DNA of 64,000 nucleotides from Endocalyx cinctus (lineage: Eukaryota; Ascomycota; Sordariomycetes; Amphisphaeriales; Apiosporaceae). Shown one piece after another: positions 1 to 12,570 of the stretch. The notes below the pieces were generated by a model. The model had not been told where the DNA came from. It searched no databases and saw only the letters and a list, made by a program, of their open reading frames with translations. The DNA is taken from contig BCKC01000001.1 of NCBI GenBank assembly GCA_001600455.1, positions 62,001 through 126,000 of the forward strand, given 5' to 3'. The position numbers were made by a program, and so were the translations under genes. Numbering within the stretch: the first letter of the stretch is position 1; every line of letters begins with the position of its first letter.

Positions 1-817
1 GTGTAACTGCTCTTACCGCACCACGAGTAGATGTTGTAGCCCCAGAAGTCGATAGCGCTCTCTTGCTCGCCGCAGTTGAAGTACTGAGCCATGTGGATAC
101 GAATTTCGGCATCGTCGTTGGCAGCATATCCGACACCCATCCATCGGCCACCGTTGTTCATCTTATCCGCGATGTACTTCTTGGTGTCTCGGGTAGCGGC
201 CTTCACGTAGGCAGAAGCGCCAGCTATAGAAGAAAAAAAAGAAAGTTGTAGTTAGCTTCCGATCCACCGAGAGCATAAAGATAACTGATTTCGTAGCGGT
301 GTAAATTATAATTCAACTTACTGTTCGTGTTGTTGTTGGTAACCTCGTTACCGGAGAAAAAGCCGATAACGTTGTCATACTGGCCCAAGTTGTCGACTAC
401 AGCCTTGTAGCGATCGAAGAGCTTAACGTTCCATGCGGGGCTGTCACGGTCGATCGACACGGCAGGCTCACCCAGGTCAGCGACGACGTATATGCCGGCT
501 TTCTCGAGGAGGCTCATGCAAGCAGAGTGATCAGCGGTTGGGTCGATGGCGTAGGTGCGGATGGTGTTTACACCCAGCTTCTCGAGCAGGGCAACATCGC
601 GCTTGCACACAGTCTCGTTGGAAAGAGGGTCGGTGTACTTAGTGCTACCCTCCTTACCAGCGGGACCGGCTTCCTGCTGGTAAGCGATACCTTTTAGGTA
701 GAATTGTTCACCACTCTTAGTGAAGAACTTGGATCCCTTCATAACGATAGGCTCCAAAGCTGACGCCATACCGGCGAACAGCAGAGAAGAAGCGACGGCT
801 GAGGAAGAAACCTTCAT
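1..817 (-). CDS. GH72 1,3-beta-glucanosyltransferase (Gas/Gel family), 5' part only
   Basis: Cell-wall remodelling enzyme of the GAS1/GEL family, which cuts and re-joins beta-1,3-glucan chains at the outer face of the plasma membrane. Exon 1 is 817..322 and exon 2 runs from 223 to the window edge. The 98-base intron has a GTAAGT donor and a TATAG acceptor, and splicing keeps frame. Residues 1-20 form a signal peptide ending SALE. GH72 features include LKGIAYQ, NTIRTYAIDP and FFSGNEVTNN, where E158 matches the family acid/base glutamate. Exon 2 continues with RWMGVGYAAND and GYNIYSWCG, so the second catalytic glutamate, any Cys-rich module and the GPI signal lie outside the window. At the left edge the reading G-K-S-S-Y is taken as coding, although GTAAG there could also be a donor. 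The family call is firm; the exact paralogue is unknown. Confidence 0.93.
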
Positions 818-3800
818 TTTGACTGAATTTTTTTAATCGATCAAGTTTAGCGACTTCCAATCCGAACCAGTCGGAAGTTTTAAATTAAGAGATAGATAGA
901 GGACCTTTCTAATAATTTGGGAAACATTAGTATCCATGAAAGAGGAAAAGCAAGGAGGGGAAATGTTAGAAGTATATATATATATATATTGCGATGCATG
1001 CCATCGCTTTTCTCGAGATCAAACGCGACGACGGGAACTGCCCCTTCGACTTAAAAGACAAAATAAAACGAGGGTATATATTTACCGGTATAGTATGGAC
1101 AGGAGTATGAGGTTGCCGATTAGTTGTAGATACACCAAGGTGCCACGCTCTTTTCTAATTCTTTTCTTTTTCCAAATTCGTCTCTTCTCTTTCCTGTCGG
1201 GATTTATAACTCGGTTCAAGTTTCCTAGGACGAGTTCGCTATTGTATTAAAAAAAAGAGAGGGATGTGTAAATCTATTATTAACGAGTGTGATGAAGGTT
1301 GAAAAAGTTGTTTTGATACCACCGAATTATAGTAGGTTTGTGAGGGAAAAAGTAAGAAGAAACTAAATGAGAGGACAGACACGAGAGTGTACAAGAGATG
1401 ATGGAAGAGAAAAAGAAGAAGGAAAAGGAGTGAAAGGCGAACGGAGGTGCTTGGCTTTTAGATATTCAGACAAATATCACCCTGGATTGTTGGTTTTACT
1501 CGACTCAAGTTTGCAGATTATTTTCTTGGTAAAATATGCCAATACTACGCTATAAAAGCACACTGTGACGTACTGTAGTACGCTGGTGGTTTACCTTAGG
1601 TTGAGTGGTACATAACTGGGTAGTTAGTGAGTATGGGTATTCAAGGATTGGAACAGGGAGCGGGAGTGAGTTGAGACTTACCCATAAAAGGTTCTATATT
1701 TTTTGTTATTGGATATTTGATTGGTTGAACCGCCTAAACGATCGGCTCGAGAAAATATGCAGGGACATGGTTACTTCACTAATTCGAACCAAAGATTTGG
1801 CGGGGTAGGTAGTGATATACAGGGGAAGCTCCACTAACCGTCCACTAAAAAAACTCCACTTACTATGGTATATCATTACCGAAGCAGCACCAAGCCCTGT
1901 GAGAAATAGGGGAGATAGTGTTATTTTAGCATATGCACTATGTACGGAGCATATGTCCACTATATTATCTACCTATTATATTAACCTTATTAACCTTATT
2001 TGCCCTGCGCATAACACAACCGACCGGGTATGCAATATCCAATCAAACCCTGGCCAAGATGTATAATCTCTTCATCAAGTTAAACCTGACCTGCTCCGAA
2101 ATTATATTCTATACTTAGGGAGAAAAACTTGGACAGACTTTGAAGGAAAGAAAAAGGGAACAAAAACAGCCAAAATTACCCAAGATTCTCCAAGAACAGC
2201 TACCTAGGTATGAAACTTTTAGGGCCTTATGCCGTTAACGTCGCAAAGGGATTCTTTATTGTTTTCAATTTTACTTGATAGTTGCCAAGCACTCGGGGTA
2301 AAATTTATATATACGTGTATTTTACTTAGGTATATACATCCATGGATAGTAAACATATCTATATACGAAATGCTTTAAGATACTTATCACTTTCGTCGGA
2401 CTTGCTAGACTTTTGGATACGAGGTGCTATCCACAGATATTTCGTATGAATAAATACACAGTGGTAAAAGATATCCGCCGACCTACCTAGCACGTATGCG
2501 ATCTTCCAGCACTTAGAATTATTAAAGGTACGGATTTAAGCAGATCTTGTATCACGTCTTACACATCGGATCCCATAAATTTTAAAACTTTGATCGGCAA
2601 CCTTTTTTGTTTCCATTGATCCATGATAAAATATGCTAATTTACGTCATAACATATCTTTTTTTTTTTCCTCTCTCTCTCTCTCTTTTTGGTCTAATAAA
2701 TATACACAGTACCTAGGTATTCTATCTACTCATATCCATACCGGTACTTTGGTAGATTGTTGAAGTTGGGAAAAGAACAATAAACACTGCCTTATTGTTC
2801 CATCCTACTGTTGTTATTGCTTATCTACACGTGTTAAATGTACGGAGTACTTAATCCTGTACTACAAATCTTAACGCGACTTACGTGGTATCGGTACCTA
2901 CAGCCTACGTATAGGTATATCCATGGATGGAGGTATGTAACTGCTTAAGTAAGTACTTACTATGTAGGCAATCTAGAGAATACATATCAGGCAGGTCTTC
3001 GCATCCGTATGGATATAAGAGATTGGTGGATGGATTGCCGACCTATTCTAATACAAAGATGAAAATCAAAATCTCCCGGATTGCCATATCATAAATATTT
3101 GGAAGGTCAGAAAGAACCACCGAAATATCCTGTGACGTCGGAAAAAAAAGTGGTTGGTTCCATGGATATTCCTCTCACAGCCTCGATCCATTTTCTAGTA
3201 CTCCGTGTACGTCTAAGGTACCTTAGGTAGGTAGGTAGGTACCGGGTAGGTAGGTAGTTTATCTTGAGGAGATTTTAATAAGAATTGAGATACTCTACCC
3301 GTCGCTCGATAGTGTCCACTACATACCTACGTATAATGGTTCTACCTAGGCAGGTACTCGGGAGGTACTCGGGAGGTACACTAATATACTTAGATGGATC
3401 CGTATACCGTGCTACAGACACTGGTTTAATGTTAAAAATATCTTGGCAGGAGTTCATGAGATAGGTCGATCGATCCAGACCTGCTGGACCTGCCCACTAT
3501 CATCATCATCATCATTCTCATATCATGATCTATCAATTCAAAATGATGATACGGCTGCTAGTCTGTAAGTGATCGTACCTATACATTATAATCTCAAACA
3601 TATAAAATATAGATAGAAAACTACATGTCTTGTACACTTGATCACGTATGTTCACAAGCAGAGTATATAACCAGGGAGGGGGGAAATAGAACGCTCCAGT
3701 TGAATGCGGTAAGCACTAAATACTTAAGCGAAGGAATAAGGCACAGCTGTCAGTTACGAAAGACCCGTGGACCCAACTGCCAACTTCTCTTTGGGAGGAA

Positions 3801-4125
3801 ATAAAAGTTAAAGGATCCAAGTCATAATAATAATTTAAAAATATCTATTTCATTATTTCGTTAAGCAACAGCCAACAGCCAGCAGCTCACTTTGGTGTTA
3901 CTATTTACCTGTTGTTGGTTCTTTTTTTTTTTTTTTTTTTTTTCGTTTTGTAAGTTTTCAAGGAGAAATCGCGCGCTAGAATTACCTCATAACCTCTTAA
4001 TATAAGTGGAAAAGTGAAAATAATTAATAAGAATAATTAAAATCTGAGTTCTTGCCATTCTCATCTGAAAAGGACCACAACCCAGATTTTTGAAAGGGAA
4101 AATAAAAAGTAAAAATAAAAACTCT
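818..4125. other. intergenic, no gene seen
   Basis: AT-rich stretch between the GH72 start and the dioxygenase stop. Open frames are short and not protein-like. It holds simple repeats: TA run near 973-989, T/CT tract 2657-2688, TAGG-type array 3217-3258, ATC run 3499-3515, and a T tract 3922-3943. Exact TACCTAGGTA palindromes sit at 2201 and 2710, and a TACGGAGTA at 2841. The first few hundred bases are the GH72 promoter side. Confidence 0.7.
3217..3258. repeat. TAGG/GGTA tetranucleotide array
   Basis: Imperfect run of GGTA units broken by ACCGG, in gene-free DNA. It has the same composition as the array near 43.65 kb and the TACCTAGGTA palindromes scattered through the window. Confidence 0.8.
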
Positions 4126-5481
4126 CTACTGTTCATCGACATCATTAGACAATCCCATGTCTTCACTGTTTTCATCCTCATCCTCACCATCGTCCGGAAC
4201 GAAAGCAGCCGTGCCGTTACCGTACTTAACCAATTCGTATTCAACAGTTGGAACAGGTAAGTACCTTCTTGTCGTTATCTTCTTCGCCCTTTCCCCGAAG
4301 ACGGCGTCCCAAGGTCTTTTAAACGAGCTCGGGATATCCCAGCCGAGTTTCTCGTTGCGAAGCCATAATCGGACAAGATGTCTGGCCGAGCTCTCGTTAT
4401 CTCGGTAAGCTTCACGAGCATGCAATAACCCTAGATTGTTTATGAAGACTATGTCGCCGCGTTGGGTTCGCAACCGAGTTTTGTGCTTAGCTGCCGTGTC
4501 TTGTAGAATAGCCAGGCTTTCCGCTTGTTCCGGCGAGAGGCGAGGGATGGCGCCGTCACCGTTAGGATAAGGACCGATGCGTGCCGGATCTACCGAGATC
4601 ATCAGCCTCCCCTGGTGAAATTCGAGGAGGGGACATAGGATATAGGGTTCGGTATTCCGCTTCGACACCTGAATAGGCCAGTTGCTTGCCGCCAATATAT
4701 GCACAACCCGGGGAGCATTCCTGAGCAAGTCGTTGTATATTGCGCCCAAAGACGCCACGTCGGTGCTACCACCCTCTTCCGCACATTCGCGTATTTCCAT
4801 AGCCAAGATCTCGCATCCCATGTCGTTGTGAAAAGGCTAATGCTTGTCAGCTCAGGCATCGTGGAAATCGCCCGTACCGTACACTCTTACCAAGCTAGTA
4901 TTGGTATGAATACCGTGACGCTTCAATTGCGACGCAGTCCAAGATTTAGCATTAATGACGTGCGTAAGCATGTCACCCTTGGCATTCTGTAGCCCCCTTT
5001 GGGTTCCGATACGGTCGCCAATAGCTAAAAACAACATTGTCTTGTATTCATCCGAATAGTGCTTCGGGATAGCTCCTCGGATGATGCAGATGCCAGATCC
5101 ATGATGTACTTCTAATGCACAACGGTTCAGAACAGTTTCCAGTGTGGCCGGTATGGGAAATAACTCGCGCGATATTTTGTCGCCGTCCAGTTCGTGAGAG
5201 AGAAAATGCGTGAGGGCGTTGGCCAGAGCATCCCGATGCGACTGATCAAGCTGGAAGACAGACTCCTGCTCTTGCATGTGAGACCACGCCATCGGACTAT
5301 CGACCACGGAGGGAAATCCTGGTGGCGTCTGGAGTTGATGGTGTGCCGTCTTCTTATCTACAACATCGGTAGCTTCCCAGCCCCTCGAAAGCTCAAAAAG
5401 GCTCGGGCTTGACGACAGAATGTGAACAGCCATGCTGACTTCCGAAAGTGAGGAGACGGGATGAGATGTTTGGGAAGTCAT
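4126..5481 (-). CDS. TauD/TfdA-family Fe(II)/2-oxoglutarate-dependent dioxygenase
   Basis: Predicted non-haem iron dioxygenase of 433 residues. Exons are 5481..4891 and 4836..4126. The 54-base intron has donor GTAAGAG, branch GCTGAC and acceptor TTAG; splicing removes an in-frame stop and restores the PFHNDMG motif. That motif gives the facial-triad H200 and D202. The distal His is most likely H336 (LLHARE), followed by an Arg-rich SARHLVRLW strand (R349 or R353) for 2-oxoglutarate binding. The N-terminal ~90 residues show no known domain, and the C-terminus is acidic (DDGEDEDE). Such fungal proteins are usually annotated as taurine catabolism or clavaminate-synthase-like enzymes, but the substrate cannot be read from sequence. 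It is transcribed away from the Zn2Cys6 regulator starting at 7137, 1.66 kb upstream. Confidence 0.88.
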
Positions 5482-7136
5482 AGATCCGGATCATAGCAAC
5501 TTACAGCCACTTATATACCTAGCACTTAACTCGATGACCGAAGACGGCGTGCGAGAAGTGCATTTACAATCCCCTCGTCCCAACGACTACGGAGTCATTC
5601 TAACCTCGTCATATTGGACAGAAAGACCCAGACCGACAGATTCCAACGACGATCAACCCACGACCCATCACCAACTAGTCACCAAGTCTGGATCTAGGTG
5701 CTAGCCCAGAAATTAGAAAATGTATGTACCTATAAATAACGATGATCAGAAGTGTGGTTTCACAGGCAAATACCTCTCTAGGGTGCGTGTATGGAGTTGA
5801 TCAGGCTGTTGGCATAATCTGACAAAATCCAAAATTCGTAATTGGTGGCGCGATGGTGTTGTGTAGTTCTTAGTTCGATAAGGCCTCCGTCATCCCATCC
5901 CCTTCGTCCGAATGACCCCGAAGAGTACACTAATTTGATACATATTTGTGGCCTCGAAGCGAAGAGGTTCAAATCTCTAAGTCTACTACACGCTACTTCT
6001 CTACTTTTTACTATCGAAATGATCCACAGTTATCTCTTTCTCGGCTCGCACACGAGCGGTAGTTTGCCAGGACACCCATTTCCTTCTACTTGCCGACTGC
6101 GAACACCTCTTCAAAGCCTACTTAACATGATAAGGAAGAAGAAAAAACTGCATATTGAATAGCGGTCATTTCAACTTATACGATGACTGGGGGTTCCTTC
6201 TTGGCTACCTCGGCCGTTTCATGCACACAATAGCCCACAGAATGAATCCTCGGAATTTTTCAACCTAACCAGGTATAATGATCGTAAGACCGGTGTGGAA
6301 AACTAAGATGTGAAAAAGCCTCCTATCTGATAACCCTAGTCTAGGTAAAGAAACAGTTATCACGGTAGCATCATATCATATCATATCATATATAATGTCG
6401 GAAACTTGTTTCATTCTTATCAATCTTATCCTAGTAAATGGTATGAAAGGTGAAAAATATTCGCAAGTTTAAAAGACGAGATACTGCCACTCATTCTCTA
6501 ATGGAATTTTCTAGCTTTCAGCCCCTTTTCTCCAACCGTAGTCTCCCTGTCTCCCCAGTCCGAAAATAACCACACTGTAAGAGTTAAATAGCACAGTAAA
6601 ATATAATTAAAATACGGTAAGATATGCATTCTTCTACACCATACAAAGCAGTACAATCCATCGTATCAGAGTTGGGGAAGCAAGGGATGCAGTAGTAAGG
6701 TAGTAAGGTAGTAATCACGCCTCTCTTTCTTTTCTTTTTTTTTTTTGTAGATCAAATTGCTTTTTCATCTTTTTCAAACGCGGGGAGTTAAAAAGAAATG
6801 ATCCGAGAGAAATATTTCAAGGAGACCGGTTTGTAGGATCTGCACAATAAGTGCGCTAATATTTCCTCTTCAGCATGAGAAAATCCATGGTTATGACAAA
6901 AGAATCTCGGAGCATGAAAAAACGATGCTGAATGAACGCCATTATTATTACGTGCTGTGTGGTACACTTGTCTAACCCAGCGTTCGCGTCTATGCACGAG
7001 GTGGTTGAGCATCGGAGGAATCTATTAAATCCTGCATAAACCAGATTTATTTCCTCTCCGGTCTCGATCTTGTCCAACGCCAATATCTCAAGCACCGCCA
7101 AGGGAATCGATTCCATTACGACAGCATGGAGAATCT
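5482..7136. other. divergent intergenic between dioxygenase and regulator
   Basis: Shared upstream region of two divergently transcribed genes. It carries an ATCAT pentamer run (6369-6392) and a T tract near 6730. A minus-strand open frame (ATG at 7116, 86 residues) ends 20 bases from the regulator ATG and is not accepted as a gene. No operator could be identified. Confidence 0.6.
6369..6392. repeat. ATCAT pentanucleotide microsatellite
   Basis: About four to five tandem copies of a five-base unit in the divergent intergenic region. Confidence 0.8.
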
Positions 7137-9958
7137 ATGATCGCTGCCATGACAAGTCTTCTAAACCCCGCCGAGGCTCGTGGTTCGCCAAATTTCAATC
7201 CAGGTAAACGCAGTCGGAGTACTTCGCTTCTTCCCCGGAGTAAGAAGTTGAGAGTCGCCTCTAGGGCGGAATTTCCGTGTCAATATGATATTGTTCCGAG
7301 CATAGCTTCCCAAACGGCCGATTCCACACCGGGGACCGAAGAGTACACACTTTATGCACGATTGGACCAACCTTCTGCCAGCAGTGACCAGAACCCCCGC
7401 CCCGATTATCCGGTTCCCGGATTCGAGCCACTGAAAATGCTAGACTCCCCAAACAGCGTGGAGTGGCCACTAGGGAGCGGGACCGGATCTGCACCCTCAG
7501 AAAATTGCTCGGCTCTATATCATCCTATAGTCTCGCCTCCATATATGCTGTCGAATACAGCCTGTTTAGGAACAACTTACAGCTCAGTTAATGATCGTAA
7601 CTTCATTACACCCCAAATATCGAATCCCGCGGGACATTTTCAATCTTTTCTTGATCCATTCGAGCCCGGTAATATATACCCAACTGTCACCTCACAAGAT
7701 CATCCGACATTTTATTCGCATTCCCAGAATCTAGGTGGTGATTTCTATGACCAAGCCTCGCTTGACGTATCGTCTACGTTGCCGTTCTCTAGTATGGCGA
7801 GAGGCCCGGAGTTACAGCACGGTGATATCGTTGGGTCGTCGTCTCAATATGCCACTCAAAACTGTAAACGAGACCAGGAAGACCACGTAGCAAAAATCAT
7901 CCACCAGACCGCATGGCCCACGAGTGTCCCTATTCATCGGGATTACAAGTTGAGCCCGAGCGACTATGTAAACATTAACCTTTCTAATGACCTGTCAAGG
8001 GTCTGGGAGGTTCCACGAGAGACATTGGACTCTATGCAGGCACCCTCAGATGCCGTGTCGCACGAGATAACTCCAGAAGCATCTTTATCGGTCGCGTTAT
8101 CTGAAGCGAAGACCCGCTCGCCCCTAGAGCCCGATGCTCGTGAGCAGACACGTCAAACGCGCAAGTTCAAAGCCTGCATCCGTTGTCGATTTCAGAAGAT
8201 TCGAGTAAGTTTATACCTCTTGCCGGAGAAAATACCGACCCTCGTTGTAATTTTAGGTACGTCCGGCTTACATTGTTATCTGTAGTGCCAACCAGATCCA
8301 GATCTGAAAGGTGGCCAGTGTCTCACGTGCCGAAGGTTGCCTCTTGAATCAAAGAAAGTCATACATCGGTTACCGTGTCGGCGTTGGATCATCACCGAGA
8401 TAGTCATGTTCCGCGATAGCGGGCTGAATTTGACGAAACGATGGTCCGGCGTCGAAATGAGAAATATGAGCCCGAGCGACTGGGTCGACCATACACCTCC
8501 GATAACGATATTCATGAGACTCGGCCTTTGCGATAAACCCTTGGCGCTAGAAGTTAAGAAATTCCTACCGGTCAGTGGCGATGTCATGAACCGAACTTGG
8601 ATGTACAGGGGAGAAAAGAAAACAACCGAAATTGAACCGTACGCCATTGTGGATGTGTACAAGGCATCGAAGACGTATTCTCAATATATCAACGAAAATG
8701 CCTTTGACGCCGTGAAAAACTTTGTAGATAACTATCGAAGAAACGGCGGTGACAGCGAAACACCTCCTCGTCTTGTGCAGGAGACATACAAGGCTGCGTG
8801 AGTGGTCCTTTACGTTTTCTTCATTTACCGTCGTCCACCGTGCCTTGATACATCAGCGACTATTAGCACCATACTGAATCATATATTTTCACATACCCGC
8901 TTGAATAGCTACCACTAACTTGACTCTGCTTAGTTGGAATCATTATGTACGCCAAAGTAAGGTGCATCAAGACAAGGTACGTTTTGGCCATTATCCTATA
9001 AAGAGAGAGGTGGGAAATGATACACGAAATATTCTTTATTAAACTTGTTGACAGAGAGCGGCGGGCGATGATTTCGACGACGAAGAAAATGCAAAGAAGG
9101 TGGAGACTGTCAAGTTTCTGGGCATTTATTTTCGCCTATGGTTTGCTACGAGTGAGCTTCTAATCCCTATTACAGTATCTAATCATTCTTGATCTAGCCT
9201 CTAAGCTTTATAACGAACAGGGTGTTCCATCGGCTCGGCCTGGCTGGAAGGCGACAATACGTTGGGTATGATGCCAGACGACCAAGAAGGCTACGAAGGC
9301 TGTCCCAACTCTGGCAAGATCAATCTCCCACGGATGATCTCAGCACAGTTTGACTCCTTCGGCTACATCAAATTTCAAAGCCCCGAGAGGAAGAAAGTTC
9401 TCGACCAACTCTGGAAAATGATGTCGGCGTATAAAAACGACACGCCTATTTACTTTTATACCGTCTATCTCGTCGTCTTCATGATGCTCTATGAGATCTC
9501 CGTCACTTGCAAGGACCGCTGCCGGCGCAAAGTTCAAAATGACGCGGACAGCATCGGACCGTATCGCCTGGTATACGGGCCTTACGATCTCGATCTTTTC
9601 GTAGAAAATCTCCAAGAAGGCGCCAATATTCTCCTCAGCTATTGGCATTACTATAAGCGTGACTTTAAGCCCGAGTATCTCAGTCCTAATAAGAATAGCA
9701 AGGGTAAAGGAGAAGCCGTTTGGGGTGGTACAGATAGAGAGGAAGCCCAGGTTCTTATCGCGGCGTACCGGGATTTCAGACGAGGTAAAGTTTCTTGTGG
9801 TCACCTTACCGTCAATTCCCACCCCTATCTTCGATATAAAATTAAGCATCTTCACTAACAACTCCCTTATAGAAGACTTCCCCGAAGACCATGATCTGTA
9901 TCTCGTCTCTCAAATGTTCAAGGATGAATGGAAACCGATAAGAACCTTCGCGGCATGA
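7137..9958 (+). CDS. Zn2Cys6 fungal-type transcription factor
   Basis: Predicted 789-residue nuclear regulator with six exons: 7137..8204, 8286..8797, 8934..8976, 9055..9151, 9221..9784, 9873..9958. All junctions are GT-AG and phase-consistent. The zinc cluster lies mid-protein: ACIRCRFQKIR ends exon 1 and CQPDPDLKGGQCLTC opens exon 2. Candidate ligands are C347, C350, C357, C368, C371 and C387. The last spacer (15 residues) is longer than the classical 6-8, but this ACIRC/CLTCRR pattern is one I associate with a fungal regulator subfamily. The 345 residues before it are Pro/Ser-rich with basic patches (KRSRS, RSKKLR) and are probably disordered. The C-terminal half has WFATRCSIGSAWLEGDNTLG and further helices typical of the regulatory region. 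The ATG at 7149 is an alternative start. Target genes are unknown; the divergent dioxygenase is a natural candidate. Confidence 0.88.
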
Positions 9959-10713
9959 GAGTAAGTTTGTCGTACACATAAAACTCTCCTATAAACGGCA
10001 CTTTAGATGTAAACGGGAGAATCAAACAAAGAAACAAAAATATAGGCGTGGTAGGAGATATATACAACAGCGGATATACCAACCTGTAAGGCACATTTCA
10101 CTCGGGTTAGGTGCCATTACTTTGCTTAGCTATCACTCAGCAGAAACACTCGTCTCTCTTTTTATCTCCTGGTATATGATATCTCAGTAACATAATTATA
10201 TTTCCTCGCCCCTTCGTTGGATGATTAACTCTGATGCAATAAACCTAAGGTTAATATATTTTGTCTCATGAATACATATCCCAATGTGGTTCCAACACCT
10301 TCTCGGCGTAATGGGGTTACCATGTTTCTTGATGACAGACTCCATCCATCCTAGAAGTCGCGAAGTTTGTGGTTAATCCGGAAACTACTTAATAAAATAC
10401 TGGCTATGCCCATGGATACTTCTACGGAAAATAAAGAATACCCTGTGGGATTAATATACACCCATGAAAAAGAAAACAGGGAAAATCAGGTCAATAGCGT
10501 TCTGCTTCGCTTTTTCAGTTTCGTATATACAACTACCAACGTTGCTTGTAGAGTATCTATCCGTCAATTGAGGTTAAGATAAAAAGGGAGAAATAACTAT
10601 ATACAGAGAAAAAAAGAAGAAAAAATCACGAGTAAAAAACCCTCTAGGTGGTGATTCACACCGAAGAGAGTAAGAGTGTGTTGTTATCTAGAACTCTTTG
10701 GCACCTCGATCTC
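9959..10713. other. convergent intergenic, no gene seen
   Basis: Contains the 3' flanks of the regulator (plus) and the GH6 gene (minus). It is AT-rich, with only short open frames lacking protein character. Confidence 0.65.
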
Positions 10714-12570
10714 CTACTCAAAAGCAGGGTTGGCGTTGTTGTAGAGTTGCTCAAAGTAAGCCTCAAACCAGGTACCAGCCTCGGGAGCAGGGGTCAGAGC
10801 GTCCGAGAGGCCGCAGTGGTAGTCGTAACGCTCTGCGCTCGTATCGCTGGTACCGTCCGATTCGCCGCCGGGCTTAACCCAGACGAAGGCATCGAGTAAG
10901 TCACTGCCCGTATCGGAGGTGGGACGGGTACCGAACCCGGTGCCCATGACGTTGCACCAATCACCCCACTCCGACTGCTGCGTCGGCTGGGAACCGCTGC
11001 GACCGGAGTCCGTGATGAAGTGGGCGTCGGCCCATCCCGCGCTCGCCAGAGCCGAGGACATCGCGGTCACGTACTTCTCCTCGTCGCAGTTGGTGTTGCC
11101 CTGCGTGTAGGACGGACACGAGTCGATCGACCAGGCATTGTAGTTGGCCACGTTGGTCGCGAGACCGCGAAGAGCGGCCGGAGACCCGGCGTCCGAGTAT
11201 ACCTGCGCGTACATGGCCGCCGCGGGATCCAAGTTGGCCGGCCATCCGAGCCATCCGGCGTGTCCTGCGTCGAGATACATGGCCACGTTGGGTAGGTTCA
11301 ACGAGGTGACGGCGTAGTTGGTGCACTCAAGGTACGCGTCTTGGGCGCCGGAGCATTTAGCCACTGCGAGGTTGGTCACGAGGTTGGCAAGGGAGTCGGG
11401 TTCTGTATTTTTTTTTTGGGCATTATTATGTTAGAAATTTGTACATTCCGTAAACATAGAATTATAGGATTTTACGAACCGATGACGAGGAGCATTCGAA
11501 TGTCCGAGTACTCCTCGATGACTGCGACGATGGCATCGATGTACTCCTTGTACAAAGCCACACCACCATCCGCGATGGAATACTCGCCATTGGACGCGGC
11601 GGCGGCACAATCGCGGTCGGGCAAGTCGTAGACAACGAAGATACCAGCGTAGTTGCCGCCGGCATCGTTAGCAGCGCGAATATCGGCGAGGGTGTCAGAC
11701 ATCAAATCCACCTTGTCTCGGGTATCCCTATAAAATAAATGGCTCGGGTTAGTCTGCAGATTTCGTTTTTTACTAGGCTATTCAAATATAGGCTGATGGA
11801 ATGAACTTACAGCCACTGGAAGCTAGGAACTTCTGCGACAGCGGCGGCGCCGGCACCGAGGGTCGGCACAGCGTAGGCCGAGACTTCGGAAGCGTAGTAA
11901 GAGTTGGCCCACATTGTCACGTCCGCGAACGGGTTACCGGAGTAGCTAACAGTACCGCTGCCGGCGGGGGCGGTGGTGGTAGCGGTGCCGGCGGAAGTTG
12001 TAGTCTAAGATGAATAAAACCAAAGATTAGTGACAATGGCCCGAATTCTCCCAAGAATATATTGATATCTCCCCATTCACCCGAATTACATAACCGGGGA
12101 CCGTTTAGAGTAGGGGAATTTCGAAGAACACGAATCTGAGAGGGAAAGTTCTTACCGAAGCTACCGTGGTTGTCGACGCAGCTGAAGTTGTGCTAGTGGG
12201 CACAGCGGTTGTCGTAGCGGCAGTAGTGGTTACCGCCGTGGTAGTGCTATCAGTGCCCGGCATACATTGGCTAAGTATTCAAGCTTAGCTCATCAAATAC
12301 CGGAGAACGCTGGCGGGAGAGGAAATTACCTGTAGTAGTCGTTGGTCGCTACGCAAGTGCTTCCACTTTCGCAGCAAGTAGCTCCGGTCCAGCCCGTTCC
12401 ACCACATTGTGACCTATTGTTGCGTGAGCCAAAAAAGTCTTTTGTGTAATATAATAACTATCTCACCATTGAGTAGCACAAGTTTGACGTCCTTCAAGTT
12501 GTTGGCCTTCCAAAGGGGCCGCCAGAGCCACAGAGCTCAAAGCAGCGACGAGGAGCTTCTTCGCGGACAT
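10714..12570 (-). CDS. GH6 cellobiohydrolase II with N-terminal CBM1
   Basis: Secreted exo-acting cellulase releasing cellobiose from non-reducing chain ends. It has 477 residues in six exons: 12570..12467, 12413..12330, 12270..12156, 12004..11811, 11727..11480, 11402..10714. The order is signal peptide (MSAKKLLVAALSSVALA), a short pro-like stretch ending EGR, CBM1 (QCGGTGWTGATCC, about residues 30-65, spread over exons 1-3), a Thr/Ser-rich linker (to about 120), then the GH6 domain. D205 in DLPDRDC and D251 in VIEPDSLANL match Trichoderma reesei Cel6A D175 and D221 with a constant offset of 30. Four exons encode the CBM and linker. Intron 5 uses an unusual donor, GTTCGT, forced by the conserved VIEPDS. 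A lone GGCTAA (Xyr1-type hexamer) lies on the gene strand at 13151-13146, which is weak evidence of regulation. Function is confident. Confidence 0.95.

Noticed and set aside
1770..1800. Possible tRNA B-box-like ATTCGAACC
   Set aside because: No matching T-stem, anticodon arm or acceptor stem could be built around it.
6856..7116. Minus-strand open frame of 86 codons starting with ATG (MESIPLAVLEIL)
   Set aside because: Its ATG is 20 bases from the divergent regulator ATG, leaving no room for promoters, and the second half loses protein character; no family match recognised.
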